Origin: an uncultured Chloroflexales bacterium
GTDB taxonomy: Bacteria > Chloroflexota > Chloroflexia > Chloroflexales > Chloroflexaceae
Assembly (NCBI GenBank): GCA_937918935.1
Contig: CAKZSI010000057.1
Coordinates: forward strand, 43,362 to 107,361
Direction of reading: 5' to 3'
Length of the DNA stretch: 64,000 bases
Positions 14,934 through 22,294 of the stretch are shown piece after piece. The notes under the pieces were generated by a model, which was not told where the DNA came from, ran no database searches, and saw nothing but the letters and a program-made list of their open reading frames with translations. The position numbers and the translations under genes are program-made. The first letter of the stretch is position 1. Each line of letters opens with the position of its first letter.

Positions 14934-16715
14934 ATGCAAACAGATACCCCTGTGCGACGACAGGCGCCTGTCGTCGCCATGCTCCTGACCCTGCTCATCC
15001 CGCTGATCGCCGCCTGTGGCGGCGCCCCGGCCGTCCAGTCTCCTACCGAGGCCCCGGCCGCCACAGCGGCGCCCGAGGCCCCAACGACCGCGCCCGCGGC
15101 AACCGCCGCGCCCACCGAACCCGCCGGCGAGAACCAGGCGGTCTACACCACCGAGAATGGCCTGATGGCCGTTGCCGCCGTCGAGTGCGGCGGCAATTAC
15201 ACCGGCCTGCTCAAGGAGATCGCCGCAGTTGACCCGCTGACGGTGCGTTTTACCTTCTGCGTGCCCGATCCGGCCTTCCGCGCCAAGGCTGCCTTTACCC
15301 CCTTCGCCATCCTGCCCAGCGAGTACCTCGAGTCCGCCGGCGGGACGGGCGAGCTGATCGAGCGGCCCATCGGCACTGGCCCCTACCAGGTCGAGAGCTG
15401 GACCCGCGGCGACAATATCACCCTCAAGCGCTTCGATGGCTACTGGGGCGAGCCGGCGAAGACCGAGACGCTGATCTTCCGCTGGAGCGCCGAGGCCGCC
15501 CAGCGCCTGCTGGAGTTGCAGTCGGGCACGGTGGACGGTATTGACAACATCGCCCCCGACGCCTTCGAGGTGGTCGCCGCCGACCCGAACCTGCAACTGA
15601 TCGAGCGCGAGGCCCTCAACGTCTTCTACGTCGGCATGAACAATACCTACCCGCCGTTCGACAACGAGAAGGTGCGCCAGGCCATCGCCATGGGCATTGA
15701 CCGCCAGCGCATCGTTGACAACTTCTACCCGCCCGGCTCCGAGGTGGCGAGCCACTTTACGCCCTGCGCCATCCCCAATGCCTGTGTCGGCGAGGAGTGG
15801 TACAAGTACGACCCGGAGATGGCCAGGAAACTGCTCGCCGAGGCCGGCTTCCCCAACGGCTTCGAGACCGTGCTGGAGTACCGCGACGTGGTGCGCGGCT
15901 ACCTGCCTGAGCCGGGGCGCGTGGCCGAAGACATCCAGGCCCAGCTTGCCGAGATCGGTGTCAAGGTGACGATCAACGTCATTGAGTCGGGCACCTTCCT
16001 CGATAAGGCCGACGCCGGCGAGTTGAAGGGCCTCCACCTGCTGGGCTGGGGCGCCGATTACCCCGATATGACCAACTTCCTCGATTTCCACTTCGGCGCC
16101 GGGGCCTCGAAGCAGTTCGGCAACAAGTTCCCCGACCTGGTCGAGGCGTTGAAGCAGGGCGCCTCGCGGGCCGACGACGCCGAGCGCGAGCCGTTCTATG
16201 TCGAGGCCAACAACCTGATCAAGAAGCACGTGCCCATGGTGCCCATCGCCCACGGCGGCTCGGGCGTGGCCTACAAGGCCGACGTCAGGGGCGCCTTCGC
16301 CAGCCCCCTGGGTAACGAGTACTTCGCTGTGATGGATCCCGGCGGGCGCAAGACCTTCGTCTGGATGCAGAATGGCGAGCCGGCTGGCATCTACTGCGCC
16401 GATGAGACCGACGGCGAGGCGCTGCGCGTCTGTGAGCAGGTGACCGAGGGCCTGCTGGCCTATGAGATCGGCGGCACCGAAGTCGGCCCCGGCCTGGCCG
16501 AGGAGTGCACCGCCAACGCCGACCTGACCGTGTGGACCTGCAAGCTCCGCTCGGGTGTGAAGTTTCACGATGGCTCCGATCTCGATGCCAACGACGTCGT
16601 TATGTCCTGGGCCGTGCAGTGGGACGCCGCCAACCCGCTCCACAAGGGCCGCGACGGCAGCTTTACCTACTTCTCGTCGCTCTGGGGCGGCTTCCTGAAC
16701 GCCCCGGCGGAGTAA
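14934..16715 (+). CDS. Peptide-type ABC transporter substrate-binding lipoprotein, apparently circularly permuted
   Basis: The 593-residue lipoprotein has a lipobox LIAAC with Cys28 and a Pro/Ala/Thr linker to about residue 68. It belongs to the SBP_bac_5 (DppA/OppA) family, but the segments are in an unusual order. Directly after the linker comes KEIAAVDPLTVRFTFCVPDP, then RPIGTGPYQVESW (GTGPY 147-151), which normally lies in the middle of the fold. The usual C-terminal half follows (ALNVFYVGMNN, VRQAIAMGIDRQRIV, VPMVPIAHGG). The canonical N-terminal lobe then comes last: TFVWMQNGEPAGIYCADETD, VTEGLLAY, and LRSGVKFHDGSDLDANDVV at about 541-556. The frame is continuous. GTG 14925 and ATG 14928 are other possible starts; GAAGGTGAT favours 14934. 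Two permease genes follow. Confidence 0.85.
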   Translation: MQTDTPVRRQAPVVAMLLTLLIPLIAACGGAPAVQSPTEAPAATAAPEAPTTAPAATAAPTEPAGENQAVYTTENGLMAVAAVECGGNYTGLLKEIAAVDPLTVRFTFCVPDPAFRAKAAFTPFAILPSEYLESAGGTGELIERPIGTGPYQVESWTRGDNITLKRFDGYWGEPAKTETLIFRWSAEAAQRLLELQSGTVDGIDNIAPDAFEVVAADPNLQLIEREALNVFYVGMNNTYPPFDNEKVRQAIAMGIDRQRIVDNFYPPGSEVASHFTPCAIPNACVGEEWYKYDPEMARKLLAEAGFPNGFETVLEYRDVVRGYLPEPGRVAEDIQAQLAEIGVKVTINVIESGTFLDKADAGELKGLHLLGWGADYPDMTNFLDFHFGAGASKQFGNKFPDLVEALKQGASRADDAEREPFYVEANNLIKKHVPMVPIAHGGSGVAYKADVRGAFASPLGNEYFAVMDPGGRKTFVWMQNGEPAGIYCADETDGEALRVCEQVTEGLLAYEIGGTEVGPGLAEECTANADLTVWTCKLRSGVKFHDGSDLDANDVVMSWAVQWDAANPLHKGRDGSFTYFSSLWGGFLNAPAE

Positions 16716-16722
16716 GGAGGTC

Positions 16723-16750
16723 GGGGAAACCATGTTTCCCCGGGCCCCTT
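16723..16750. repeat. Dispersed palindrome GGGGAAACC-AT-GTTTCCCC
   Basis: It starts 8 bases after the binding-protein stop, and GGGCCCCTTCTTGCC follows. A longer CTCCCCC/GGGGGAG hairpin (about 16770-16850) and a CGCAAAAACGCAAAGCG patch fill the rest of the gap before the permease gene. Confidence 0.75.
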
Positions 16751-16769
16751 CTTGCCAGGTGCAAGGGCA

Positions 16770-16852
16770 CGGCCCCCTCCCGGCCTCCTCCCGTTGGAGC
16801 GAGGCGCCGGACTCCCTCCCCCGGCGGGGGAGGGTCGGGGAGGGGGCCGAAC
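16770..16852. repeat. GC-rich hairpin CCCCCTCCC ... GGGAGGGGG
   Basis: GGCCCCCTCCCGGCC pairs with GGTCGGGGAGGGGGCC, with CTCCCCCGGCGGGGGAG inside. It is related to the hairpin cores at 6092 and 19475, but without their shared ends. Confidence 0.6.
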
Positions 16853-16957
16853 GCCACGAATGGCGCAAAAACGCAAAGCGTTACAATCAGCGCCACCAGT
16901 TCCCTGTGCCTTTGCGTCAGGCGCTGCGACAAACGCGCTAACCTCGAAATTAGGACC

Positions 16958-18034
16958 ATGCTGCGCTACACCCTTCGCCGTCTGATCGTGGCCGTGCCTG
17001 TGCTCTTCGGCGTGCTGCTGGTCACCTTTGTGCTGGTGCGCCTGATCCCCGGCGACCCCTGCACGGCCCAGCTCGGCGAGAAGGCCACCGAAGCCATCTG
17101 CGCCCGCTTCAATGCCGAGAAGGGTCTCGACAAGCCCATTCCGGTGCAGTTCGGCATCTACATCCGCGATGTGTTGCAGGGCGACCTGGGAACCTCCATC
17201 CGCTTCAACCGCCCCGTCACCCAACTGATCGCCGAGCGTCTGCCGGTCACCCTGGAGCTGGGCTTCTTCGCCCTGCTGCTGGCCTGCATCGTGGGGGTGC
17301 CGCTGGGCATCATCGCCGCGCTGCGCCGCAACTCGGCAATCGACGTGGCGACCATGGTCATCTCCAACGTCGGCGTCTCGATGCCCGTGTTCTGGCTCGG
17401 GCTGATGCTGGCCTACATGTTCGCCCTGCTGCTCAAGGACACCCCCTTCCAGTTGCCGCCCTCGGGGCGCCTGACCGCGGGTGTCACCAGCGTGCCCTTC
17501 TATGTCGTCTGGGGGTGGGAGGTTGATCTCAAATCGGGCTTCGGGCAGGTGTTGCAGTTCTTCGCCAACATGTACCTCTTCAACAGCCTGATCACCTTCC
17601 AGTGGGAGGTCTTCCGCGACGCTCTGCGCCACCTCATCCTGCCGGCGATGGCCCTTGGCACCATCCCCATGGCTATCATCGCCCGCATGACCCGCTCCTC
17701 AATGCTCGAGGTCCTCGGGCGCGACTACGTGCGCACCGCTCGCGCCAAGGGCCTGGCCGACGTGGTGGTTACCATCCGCCACGCCCTGCGCAACGCCCTC
17801 CTGCCCGTGGTGACGATCATCGGCCTGCAACTGGGCACGATCTTCAGCGGCGCCGTGCTGACCGAGACGATCTTCAATCTTGCCGGGGTGGGCCGCATTC
17901 TCTACGATGCCATCTCCACCCGCGATTACCCGATTATTCAGGGCTTTACGTTGGCGATTGCGTTTAGCTATGTGATGATTAATTTGCTGGTGGATCTTTC
18001 ATATGGGTTTCTCGATCCGCGGATCAGATACTAG
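16958..18034 (+). CDS. Peptide-type ABC transporter permease, DppB-like
   Basis: The product is a 358-residue inner-membrane subunit. The N-terminus MLRYTLRRLIVAVPVLFGVLLVTFVLVRLIPGDP is the standard DppB/OppB start with the first membrane helix, and five further helices follow. The cytoplasmic EAA loop that docks to the ATPase is EVLGRDYVRTARAKGLADVVV, with HALRNALLPVVTIIG after it. A hydrophilic stretch between helices (about 155-215, with GWEVDLKSGFGQVLQFFANM) is longer than in E. coli DppB, as in other Gram-positive-type members. It follows the binding-protein gene after 242 bases of repeats and precedes the second permease. Confidence 0.93.
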   Translation: MLRYTLRRLIVAVPVLFGVLLVTFVLVRLIPGDPCTAQLGEKATEAICARFNAEKGLDKPIPVQFGIYIRDVLQGDLGTSIRFNRPVTQLIAERLPVTLELGFFALLLACIVGVPLGIIAALRRNSAIDVATMVISNVGVSMPVFWLGLMLAYMFALLLKDTPFQLPPSGRLTAGVTSVPFYVVWGWEVDLKSGFGQVLQFFANMYLFNSLITFQWEVFRDALRHLILPAMALGTIPMAIIARMTRSSMLEVLGRDYVRTARAKGLADVVVTIRHALRNALLPVVTIIGLQLGTIFSGAVLTETIFNLAGVGRILYDAISTRDYPIIQGFTLAIAFSYVMINLLVDLSYGFLDPRIRY

Positions 18035-18042
18035 CAGAGAGT

Positions 18043-18065
18043 CCGGGGGAGCGCAGCCCTCCCGG
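18043..18065. repeat. GGGGGAGCGCAGCCCTCCC hairpin
   Basis: CCGGGGGAGCGCAGCCCTCC with a closing CGG stands directly behind the DppB-like stop codon. It lies inside what should be one transcript, so attenuation or mRNA end protection fits better than full termination. Confidence 0.6.
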
Positions 18066-18131
18066 AAATGATCCTTTCGATAGTCCCCGGGGCCAGTGCG
18101 CAACCCCTTGTGTCCCCGCCCCCTACAGCCT

Positions 18132-19076
18132 ATGAGCAGCACGTCAACCACCACCACGGCAGTGACCCTGGTCACCCCCATGCGCCCTGCCGAAGGCCCC
18201 TGGCGCCGTGCATGGCGCCAGTTCATTCACCAGCGTTCGGCGATCATCGGCATGGCCATCATCGGCGTGCTCGTCTTCACTGCCATCTTCGCCCCCTGGA
18301 TCGCCCCCTTCGACCCCACCGAGGTCCTGCTGGGCAAGGAAGAGGGCATTCAGAAACGCTCCGGGCCATGCCTCCACCTCTTCGGCTGCCCGCCCGACCG
18401 GCCCCAGCACATTATGGGAGTGGACGGGAACTTCCGTGACCTCTTCAGCCGCGTGATCTACGGCGCGCGGCTGTCGCTGTTCATCGGCTTCGTCACCGTG
18501 TCAATCTCGGTGGCCATTGGCGTGCTTCTGGGGGCGGTGGCGGGCTTCGTCGGCGGCTGGGTGGACAATGTGATCATGCGCGTCCTCGACGTGGTGCTGG
18601 CCTTTCCCTTCTTGCTCCTGGCCATCGCCATCGTGAGCGTGCTCGGTCCCGGCCTGCTCAACGCCATGCTGGGCATCGCCATTGTCTCCATCCCTGCCTA
18701 CGCGCGGGTGATCCGTGCCAGCGTGCTCTCGGCGCGCGAAGAGGAGTACGTGCTGGCGGCGCGTACCATCGGCCTGGGGCCGCTGGCCATCCTCTTCGGC
18801 CACATTCTGCCCAATGCCATCTCGCCGCTGATCGTGCAGGCCACCCTGGGCATCGGCACGGCGATCATCGAGGTCGCGGCACTCTCCTTCCTCGGCCTTG
18901 GCGCGCAGCCCCCCACCCCCGAGTGGGGTTCCATGCTCAGCGCCGAGCGCAACCAGGTCTTCACCGCCCCGCACCTGGTCTTCTTCCCCGGCCTGGCGAT
19001 CATGCTCACCGTCCTCGGCTTCAACCTCCTCGGCGACGGCCTCCGCGACGCCCTTGACCCGCGGTTAAAGGTCTAG
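18132..19076 (+). CDS. Peptide-type ABC transporter permease, DppC-like
   Basis: The 314-residue partner of the DppB-like subunit has a Thr-rich cytoplasmic N-terminus and the OppC_N segment WRQFIHQRSAIIGMAIIG. A periplasmic loop carries two Cys (GPCLHLFGCPPDRPQHIMGVD), and six membrane helices are predicted. The EAA loop is VLSAREEEYVLAARTIGLG, with HILPNAISPLIV after it. The C-terminus LNLLGDGLRDALDPRLKV-like block (FNLLGDGLRDALDPRLKV) is the family signature. ATG at 18132 was preferred to a GTG 36 bases earlier because MSSTSTTT begins a typical leader. No ATPase gene (DppD/DppF) follows; the operon ends in a repeat and a gene relic. Confidence 0.93.
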   Translation: MSSTSTTTTAVTLVTPMRPAEGPWRRAWRQFIHQRSAIIGMAIIGVLVFTAIFAPWIAPFDPTEVLLGKEEGIQKRSGPCLHLFGCPPDRPQHIMGVDGNFRDLFSRVIYGARLSLFIGFVTVSISVAIGVLLGAVAGFVGGWVDNVIMRVLDVVLAFPFLLLAIAIVSVLGPGLLNAMLGIAIVSIPAYARVIRASVLSAREEEYVLAARTIGLGPLAILFGHILPNAISPLIVQATLGIGTAIIEVAALSFLGLGAQPPTPEWGSMLSAERNQVFTAPHLVFFPGLAIMLTVLGFNLLGDGLRDALDPRLKV

Positions 19077-19079
19077 GGG

Positions 19080-19170
19080 TCCTCACCCACCCCCGCCGCG
19101 CGCAGCGCGGCGCCCCCTCCCTCTCCAGCGCAGGTGGAGAGGGAGGGGGCCGGGGGGAGGGTGAGGACCA
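19080..19170. repeat. Long GC-rich hairpin after the permease gene
   Basis: GTCCTCACCCACCCCCGCCG pairs with the region ending GGGGGGAGGGTGAGGACC, with CCCTCCCTCTCC / GGAGAGGGAGGG inside. It starts 4 bases after the stop codon, so it may terminate the transporter transcript. Confidence 0.65.
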
Positions 19171-19197
19171 GCCCCAATGCCCTGCTTGCGAACGGCG

Positions 19198-19482
19198 GAG
19201 AGGGGCAGCGGTTGGCGCCCCTACCCCTGGGGCGAGGCCGAGCCAACGCCGGAGTTGGCGATCTATAAGGCAAGCGACCCGGGCCGGCCCGCGCTGGTGG
19301 GTTGCTGCCCGGCGGGCGCGGCGGCCAGCGGGGCGCTGGACCTGGCCGGCAACGTGTGGGAGTGGACGGCGAGCAGCTATGCCGGCTACCCGGCGCGGAG
19401 CGGGACGCCGGTGAAAGACTTTACACCTGCTGAGGGGGACGTGCCGCTGCGAGGCGGGTCGCAGTGGATTAGTGGTCTGTGA
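19198..19482 (+). pseudogene. Fragment of a formylglycine-generating-enzyme (FGE-sulfatase) family gene
   Basis: Translation gives RPYPWGEAEP (the YPWG block), a VGCCPAG stretch, then GALDLAGNVWEWTASSYAGY, which is the hallmark of FGE-sulfatase/SUMF1-type domains, and VPLRGGSQW. A complete domain has about 220-260 residues and needs an N-terminal half plus the arginine-rich end after RGGSW. Both are missing. The frame stops shortly after GGSQW, where the dispersed repeat at 19475 begins. On the other side lies the hairpin at 19080. This is a remnant, probably cut by the repeat. Confidence 0.75.
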
Positions 19483-19596
19483 ACGAAGGTTTCTTGCATG
19501 TCCTCCCTCCTCCCAACCTCCCCCCAACGGGGGGAGGCGCCGGACTCCCGCCCCCAGCGGGGGAGGGTTGGGGAGGGGACGGAGGTACCGCAAAAC
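19475..19596. repeat. Dispersed repeat with CTCCCC/GGGGAG hairpin, copy 2
   Basis: It starts GTCTGTGAAC, shares GGTTTCTTGCAT with copy 1 (GGTTTCCTTGCAT), contains two GGGGGAG hairpins and ends GGAGGTACCGCAAAAC. It sits exactly where the FGE-like fragment loses homology. Confidence 0.7.
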
Positions 19597-19625
19597 AGTT
19601 AGCCCATTCAGGCGCCGAACTCCTT

Positions 19626-20243
19626 CTACCCCGCCGCGAACACCGCGTCCACGCTCACGCTGAAGCCGGCGAGGAGCCGCGATGTCGCCTGCGCGCCCCG
19701 GCGGAAGACGCCGTGCTCTACGTAGCTCCCCTCCTCCAGGACCAGCACCGTTACCGTCTCATCCAGCGGGTTGACGATCCAGTATTCAGGGATGCCCGCC
19801 TCGGCGTAGTCGGCGACCTTCTCCACCGTGTCCCGCTCGGGGTCATCGGCGCTGGCGATCTCCACCACCAGATCCGCCCCGAGCCAGTAGCGGTTCTGCG
19901 CCCGCGGATCGTTCGCCCGTCGCAGCACCAGCAGATCGGGTTCCCGAAACTTCTCGGGACGGATCTGGAGACGCAGGGCCGCGAACAGCACGATGCCCCC
20001 GAGCGGCTGGAGAAAAGCGAAGAAGGCGCGATACAGAAACCCGAGGATAAGCTGGTGCTGCCGGGTTGGCAATGGCAGAACCTCAATGCGGCCATCGGTG
20101 AACTCCACCAGGTGCCGGGTGTGATCGGTCAACCGCAGGTACTGTTCGGCCGTCCAGTACCCTTGCAGCGGCGTCAGAGAAATCGAGACCCCATCGCTCT
20201 CGCGCACGAGGTGCATAGGCGCGTCTCGCAGATTGGTTGGCAT
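19626..20243 (-). CDS. Uma2 family (DUF820) PD-(D/E)XK nuclease-like protein
   Basis: The 205-residue protein belongs to the Uma2 family, which is expanded in Cyanobacteria and Chloroflexota and has a restriction-endonuclease-like fold. The N-terminal motif EQYLRLTDHTRHLVEFTDGRIEVLP holds the E-x-DG start, followed by HQLILGFLYRAFFAFL. The catalytic core REPDLLVLRR (the PD), LVVEIASADDPERDTVEKVADYAEAGIPEYWIV (the E-x-x-S and the K) is complete. The function of the family is unproven. ATG at 20243 follows GGAGGAACAGGC. A TTGCAA-18-TATACT promoter lies about 110 bases upstream. Confidence 0.9.
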   Translation of the reverse strand: MPTNLRDAPMHLVRESDGVSISLTPLQGYWTAEQYLRLTDHTRHLVEFTDGRIEVLPLPTRQHQLILGFLYRAFFAFLQPLGGIVLFAALRLQIRPEKFREPDLLVLRRANDPRAQNRYWLGADLVVEIASADDPERDTVEKVADYAEAGIPEYWIVNPLDETVTVLVLEEGSYVEHGVFRRGAQATSRLLAGFSVSVDAVFAAG

Positions 20244-20354
20244 GCCTGTTCCTCCGGTCCGGTGCGATTGCGGATTGTTGATCTGGCGCAGCGCAAATCC
20301 AAAATGAGGCAAACAGGTTGCCTGAAAATGTGCCAGGCAGCCTTCCTGCGTGTC

Positions 20355-20384
20355 AGTATACCTGCATCGAAACATTCGTTGCAA
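20355..20384 (-). promoter_or_regulatory. Promoter for the Uma2-family gene
   Basis: Minus strand: TTGCAA, an 18-base spacer and TATACT, about 112 bases before the start codon. Confidence 0.45.
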
Positions 20385-20571
20385 CAACGTGGATAGACAC
20401 GAACGCATGTGTGTGGTAACTGGTTTGCCCGGCGTCCGCGCGCACGTGCCCCTGCCGGTGACCGTTTCACCCCCCGCCGCCCATAACCGCATGGCCGCCC
20501 CGTGGGGGCCGGCGGGGCGCCGCCCGGGGGGCCATCGCCGCCCGGAACCGCGTACCCGTCCCGTGGACGGC

Positions 20572-20600
20572 GTAGAGACAGCCTGCCTGGTCGTCTCTAC
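20572..20600. repeat. GTAGAGAC palindrome, single copy
   Basis: GTAGAGAC and GTCTCTAC arms 13 bases apart. The outer arms equal those of the tandem repeat at 47020; the centre differs (AGCCTGCCTGGTC). Confidence 0.6.
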
Positions 20601-20807
20601 GTTTCGCCCCGGGGCCATAGGGGGGCGTATCGCCGCCCGACCGTGCTGCGCATCGCCCGCGGGGCCGCACACCCCCGTCGCATCCCCCGCCGCCGATGAC
20701 CACGTGGCGGCCTCGGGCCACCTTGACAATACGCAATGACCATATCCTCCTCTCGCCTTTCGCGGTACATACGATGTGGTCCCGTGTACAGGAGATGGAG
20801 GATTCTT

Positions 20808-21944
20808 ATGTCATTCGTATGGGCCTCCCGGGTGATGCGCCTGTGCCGCCGGGCGTCATTCCTCGTGGCGTGCATCGCCTGCGCCGCGCTGCTCGTTGCC
20901 TGCGCCCCCGCAGTCGCCCCAACCCCTGCTCCGTCGCTCGCCAGCGCCTCGGAGGGTGATGTACCGCTCATTGCCGCGCCGCCGGACCCCGTTGCTTCGC
21001 CCGAACGCCCCGCTCCCACACCGGCCTCCGCTCCGTCGCCCGCTGGCGCTCCGGAGGGCGCGGACGCGCCTGAACTCGTTGCCGCGTCACCCGACCCCGT
21101 TGCTTCGCCCGAAGGACCTGCCGCCGCCACGCCCGTACCCGTGGCGACATCCCCCGCTGCCGGGGATGCTCCCGTCACCGGGGCGACCGACCCCGACGCC
21201 GAGGAGGTCCATGACCGCTGGGTGATGGCTATGCTCTCCGGCAACGAGGCCGAGGCCCTGGCGATCGCGGCCGAGCCTGATCCCGAACGCCGCGCCGAGC
21301 ATGTTCGCAAGCAGGTATCGGTGACCGCGAGCTGGCTGCAATTTAGTAATCTGGTCAGCCTCTTCGGGCCGTATCTGAATCGCTTCGAGACCCTCGGGGT
21401 GGTTCCCGGCGCCAATGAGCAGGAACGGATTGGCCTGAGCGAGGTTCTATTCTCCCGCAGCAGCGCCTGTTTCGTGACGCGCCTCGTTCGCGTCGCCGGG
21501 GCCTGGCGTGTCGTCGCGTGGGAGCCTGGCGTGAAGCTCTGCGACGAATACATTGACCAGCACTTACCTGGCCCTCTTCCCACTGAGGCGGCCCTCGCCG
21601 AGGCCGAGGACACCCTCGCCGAGTGGGTCGCAGCGATGTTCGGCGGCGACCCGACTCGTGCCGAGACCTTCCTCATCGCCGATGATCTCGAACGGCGCCA
21701 GAGCATGTTCAGCACCCTGGTGTTTTTAACCGATTATGTGGTCAAGGCGAAAGAATCGTCGTATGGCGCCTTCCGGCGTTACGAGCTGATTCCTACCTTC
21801 GAGGAGAGTCTGCGGCGCCGGGCAGGCTACGCCCGCGTCGTCTACGAGCACGGCCAGGCGTGCTTCCGCGCCGATTTGCACTACCTGGATGCGCGCTGGC
21901 GCGTAAAGAAGTGGGATCACGTCATCGCCGAAGCCTGCGATTAG
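20808..21944 (+). CDS. Lipoprotein with two tandem NTF2-like units, function unknown
   Basis: The 378-residue protein has a lipobox LLVAC near residue 31 and a Pro/Ala/Ser linker (about 35-130) in which PDPVASPE occurs twice. Two related domains follow. Unit one begins EEVHDRWVMAMLSGNEAEALAI and ends WRVVAWEPGVKLCDEYI. Unit two begins EDTLAEWVAAMFGGDPTRAETF and ends WRVKKWDHVIAEACD. The shared W-x-x-AM-x-x-(N/D) opening, the CFxxxL strand and the closing WRV strand suggest an internal duplication of an NTF2-like fold. GGAG stands 12 to 17 bases before ATG 20808. No function can be assigned; it is likely anchored on the outer face of the membrane. Confidence 0.65.
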   Translation: MSFVWASRVMRLCRRASFLVACIACAALLVACAPAVAPTPAPSLASASEGDVPLIAAPPDPVASPERPAPTPASAPSPAGAPEGADAPELVAASPDPVASPEGPAAATPVPVATSPAAGDAPVTGATDPDAEEVHDRWVMAMLSGNEAEALAIAAEPDPERRAEHVRKQVSVTASWLQFSNLVSLFGPYLNRFETLGVVPGANEQERIGLSEVLFSRSSACFVTRLVRVAGAWRVVAWEPGVKLCDEYIDQHLPGPLPTEAALAEAEDTLAEWVAAMFGGDPTRAETFLIADDLERRQSMFSTLVFLTDYVVKAKESSYGAFRRYELIPTFEESLRRRAGYARVVYEHGQACFRADLHYLDARWRVKKWDHVIAEACD

Positions 21945-22294
21945 CAATCCCGGACCAGACACACGCTCACCGCGGAGGGCGTAGAGGCAGGGCTTGTTGA
22001 AAGTCTCTGCGCTCTCCGCGATACACCTGACCCGTGGCCTCTCGACCTCCCCCAGGCACAGCCTGATGTTTCCTCGCGCTCATCCCTTCCTTGACAGGCA
22101 TCCGTCGGTACCCTACCATGTTCGCTGTTCGACACCGTTGCGGCGTTGCCGCGATACAGGTAGCTCATCTTCCCAGGAGGGCGCCGCCCTTCCAGACTTT
22201 GAGCAGAGGCGTCTCTCCTGACCCCCTCCCGCTCCACCTGCGATGAAGCGGGAGGGGGTCAGGAGGAGGGTGAGAACCACCCAGGAAACACCAC
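21945..22294. other. Intergenic hairpins before the helicase gene
   Basis: A 350-base gap. CGCGGAGGGCGTAGAG pairs with CTCTGCGCTCTCCGCG (21971-22020), and GACCCCCTCCCGCT pairs with AGCGGGAGGGGGTC (about 22218-22261) just before the helicase start. No gene is seen. Confidence 0.55.

Larger units (their letters stand above)
20244..20807. other. Intergenic region with GC-rich inverted repeats
   Basis: A 564-base region with no supported gene. It has a minus-strand promoter at 20355-20384, a GTAGAGAC / GTCTCTAC palindrome (20572-20600) related to the tandem repeat at 47020, and TTGACA at 20722 toward the lipoprotein gene without a clear -10 partner. Confidence 0.5.

Noticed and set aside
14886..16868. 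660-codon frame antisense to the binding-protein gene
   Set aside because: It is His/Gly/Val-rich, runs past the gene into repeats and has no domain-like pattern. It is a shadow of the coding strand.
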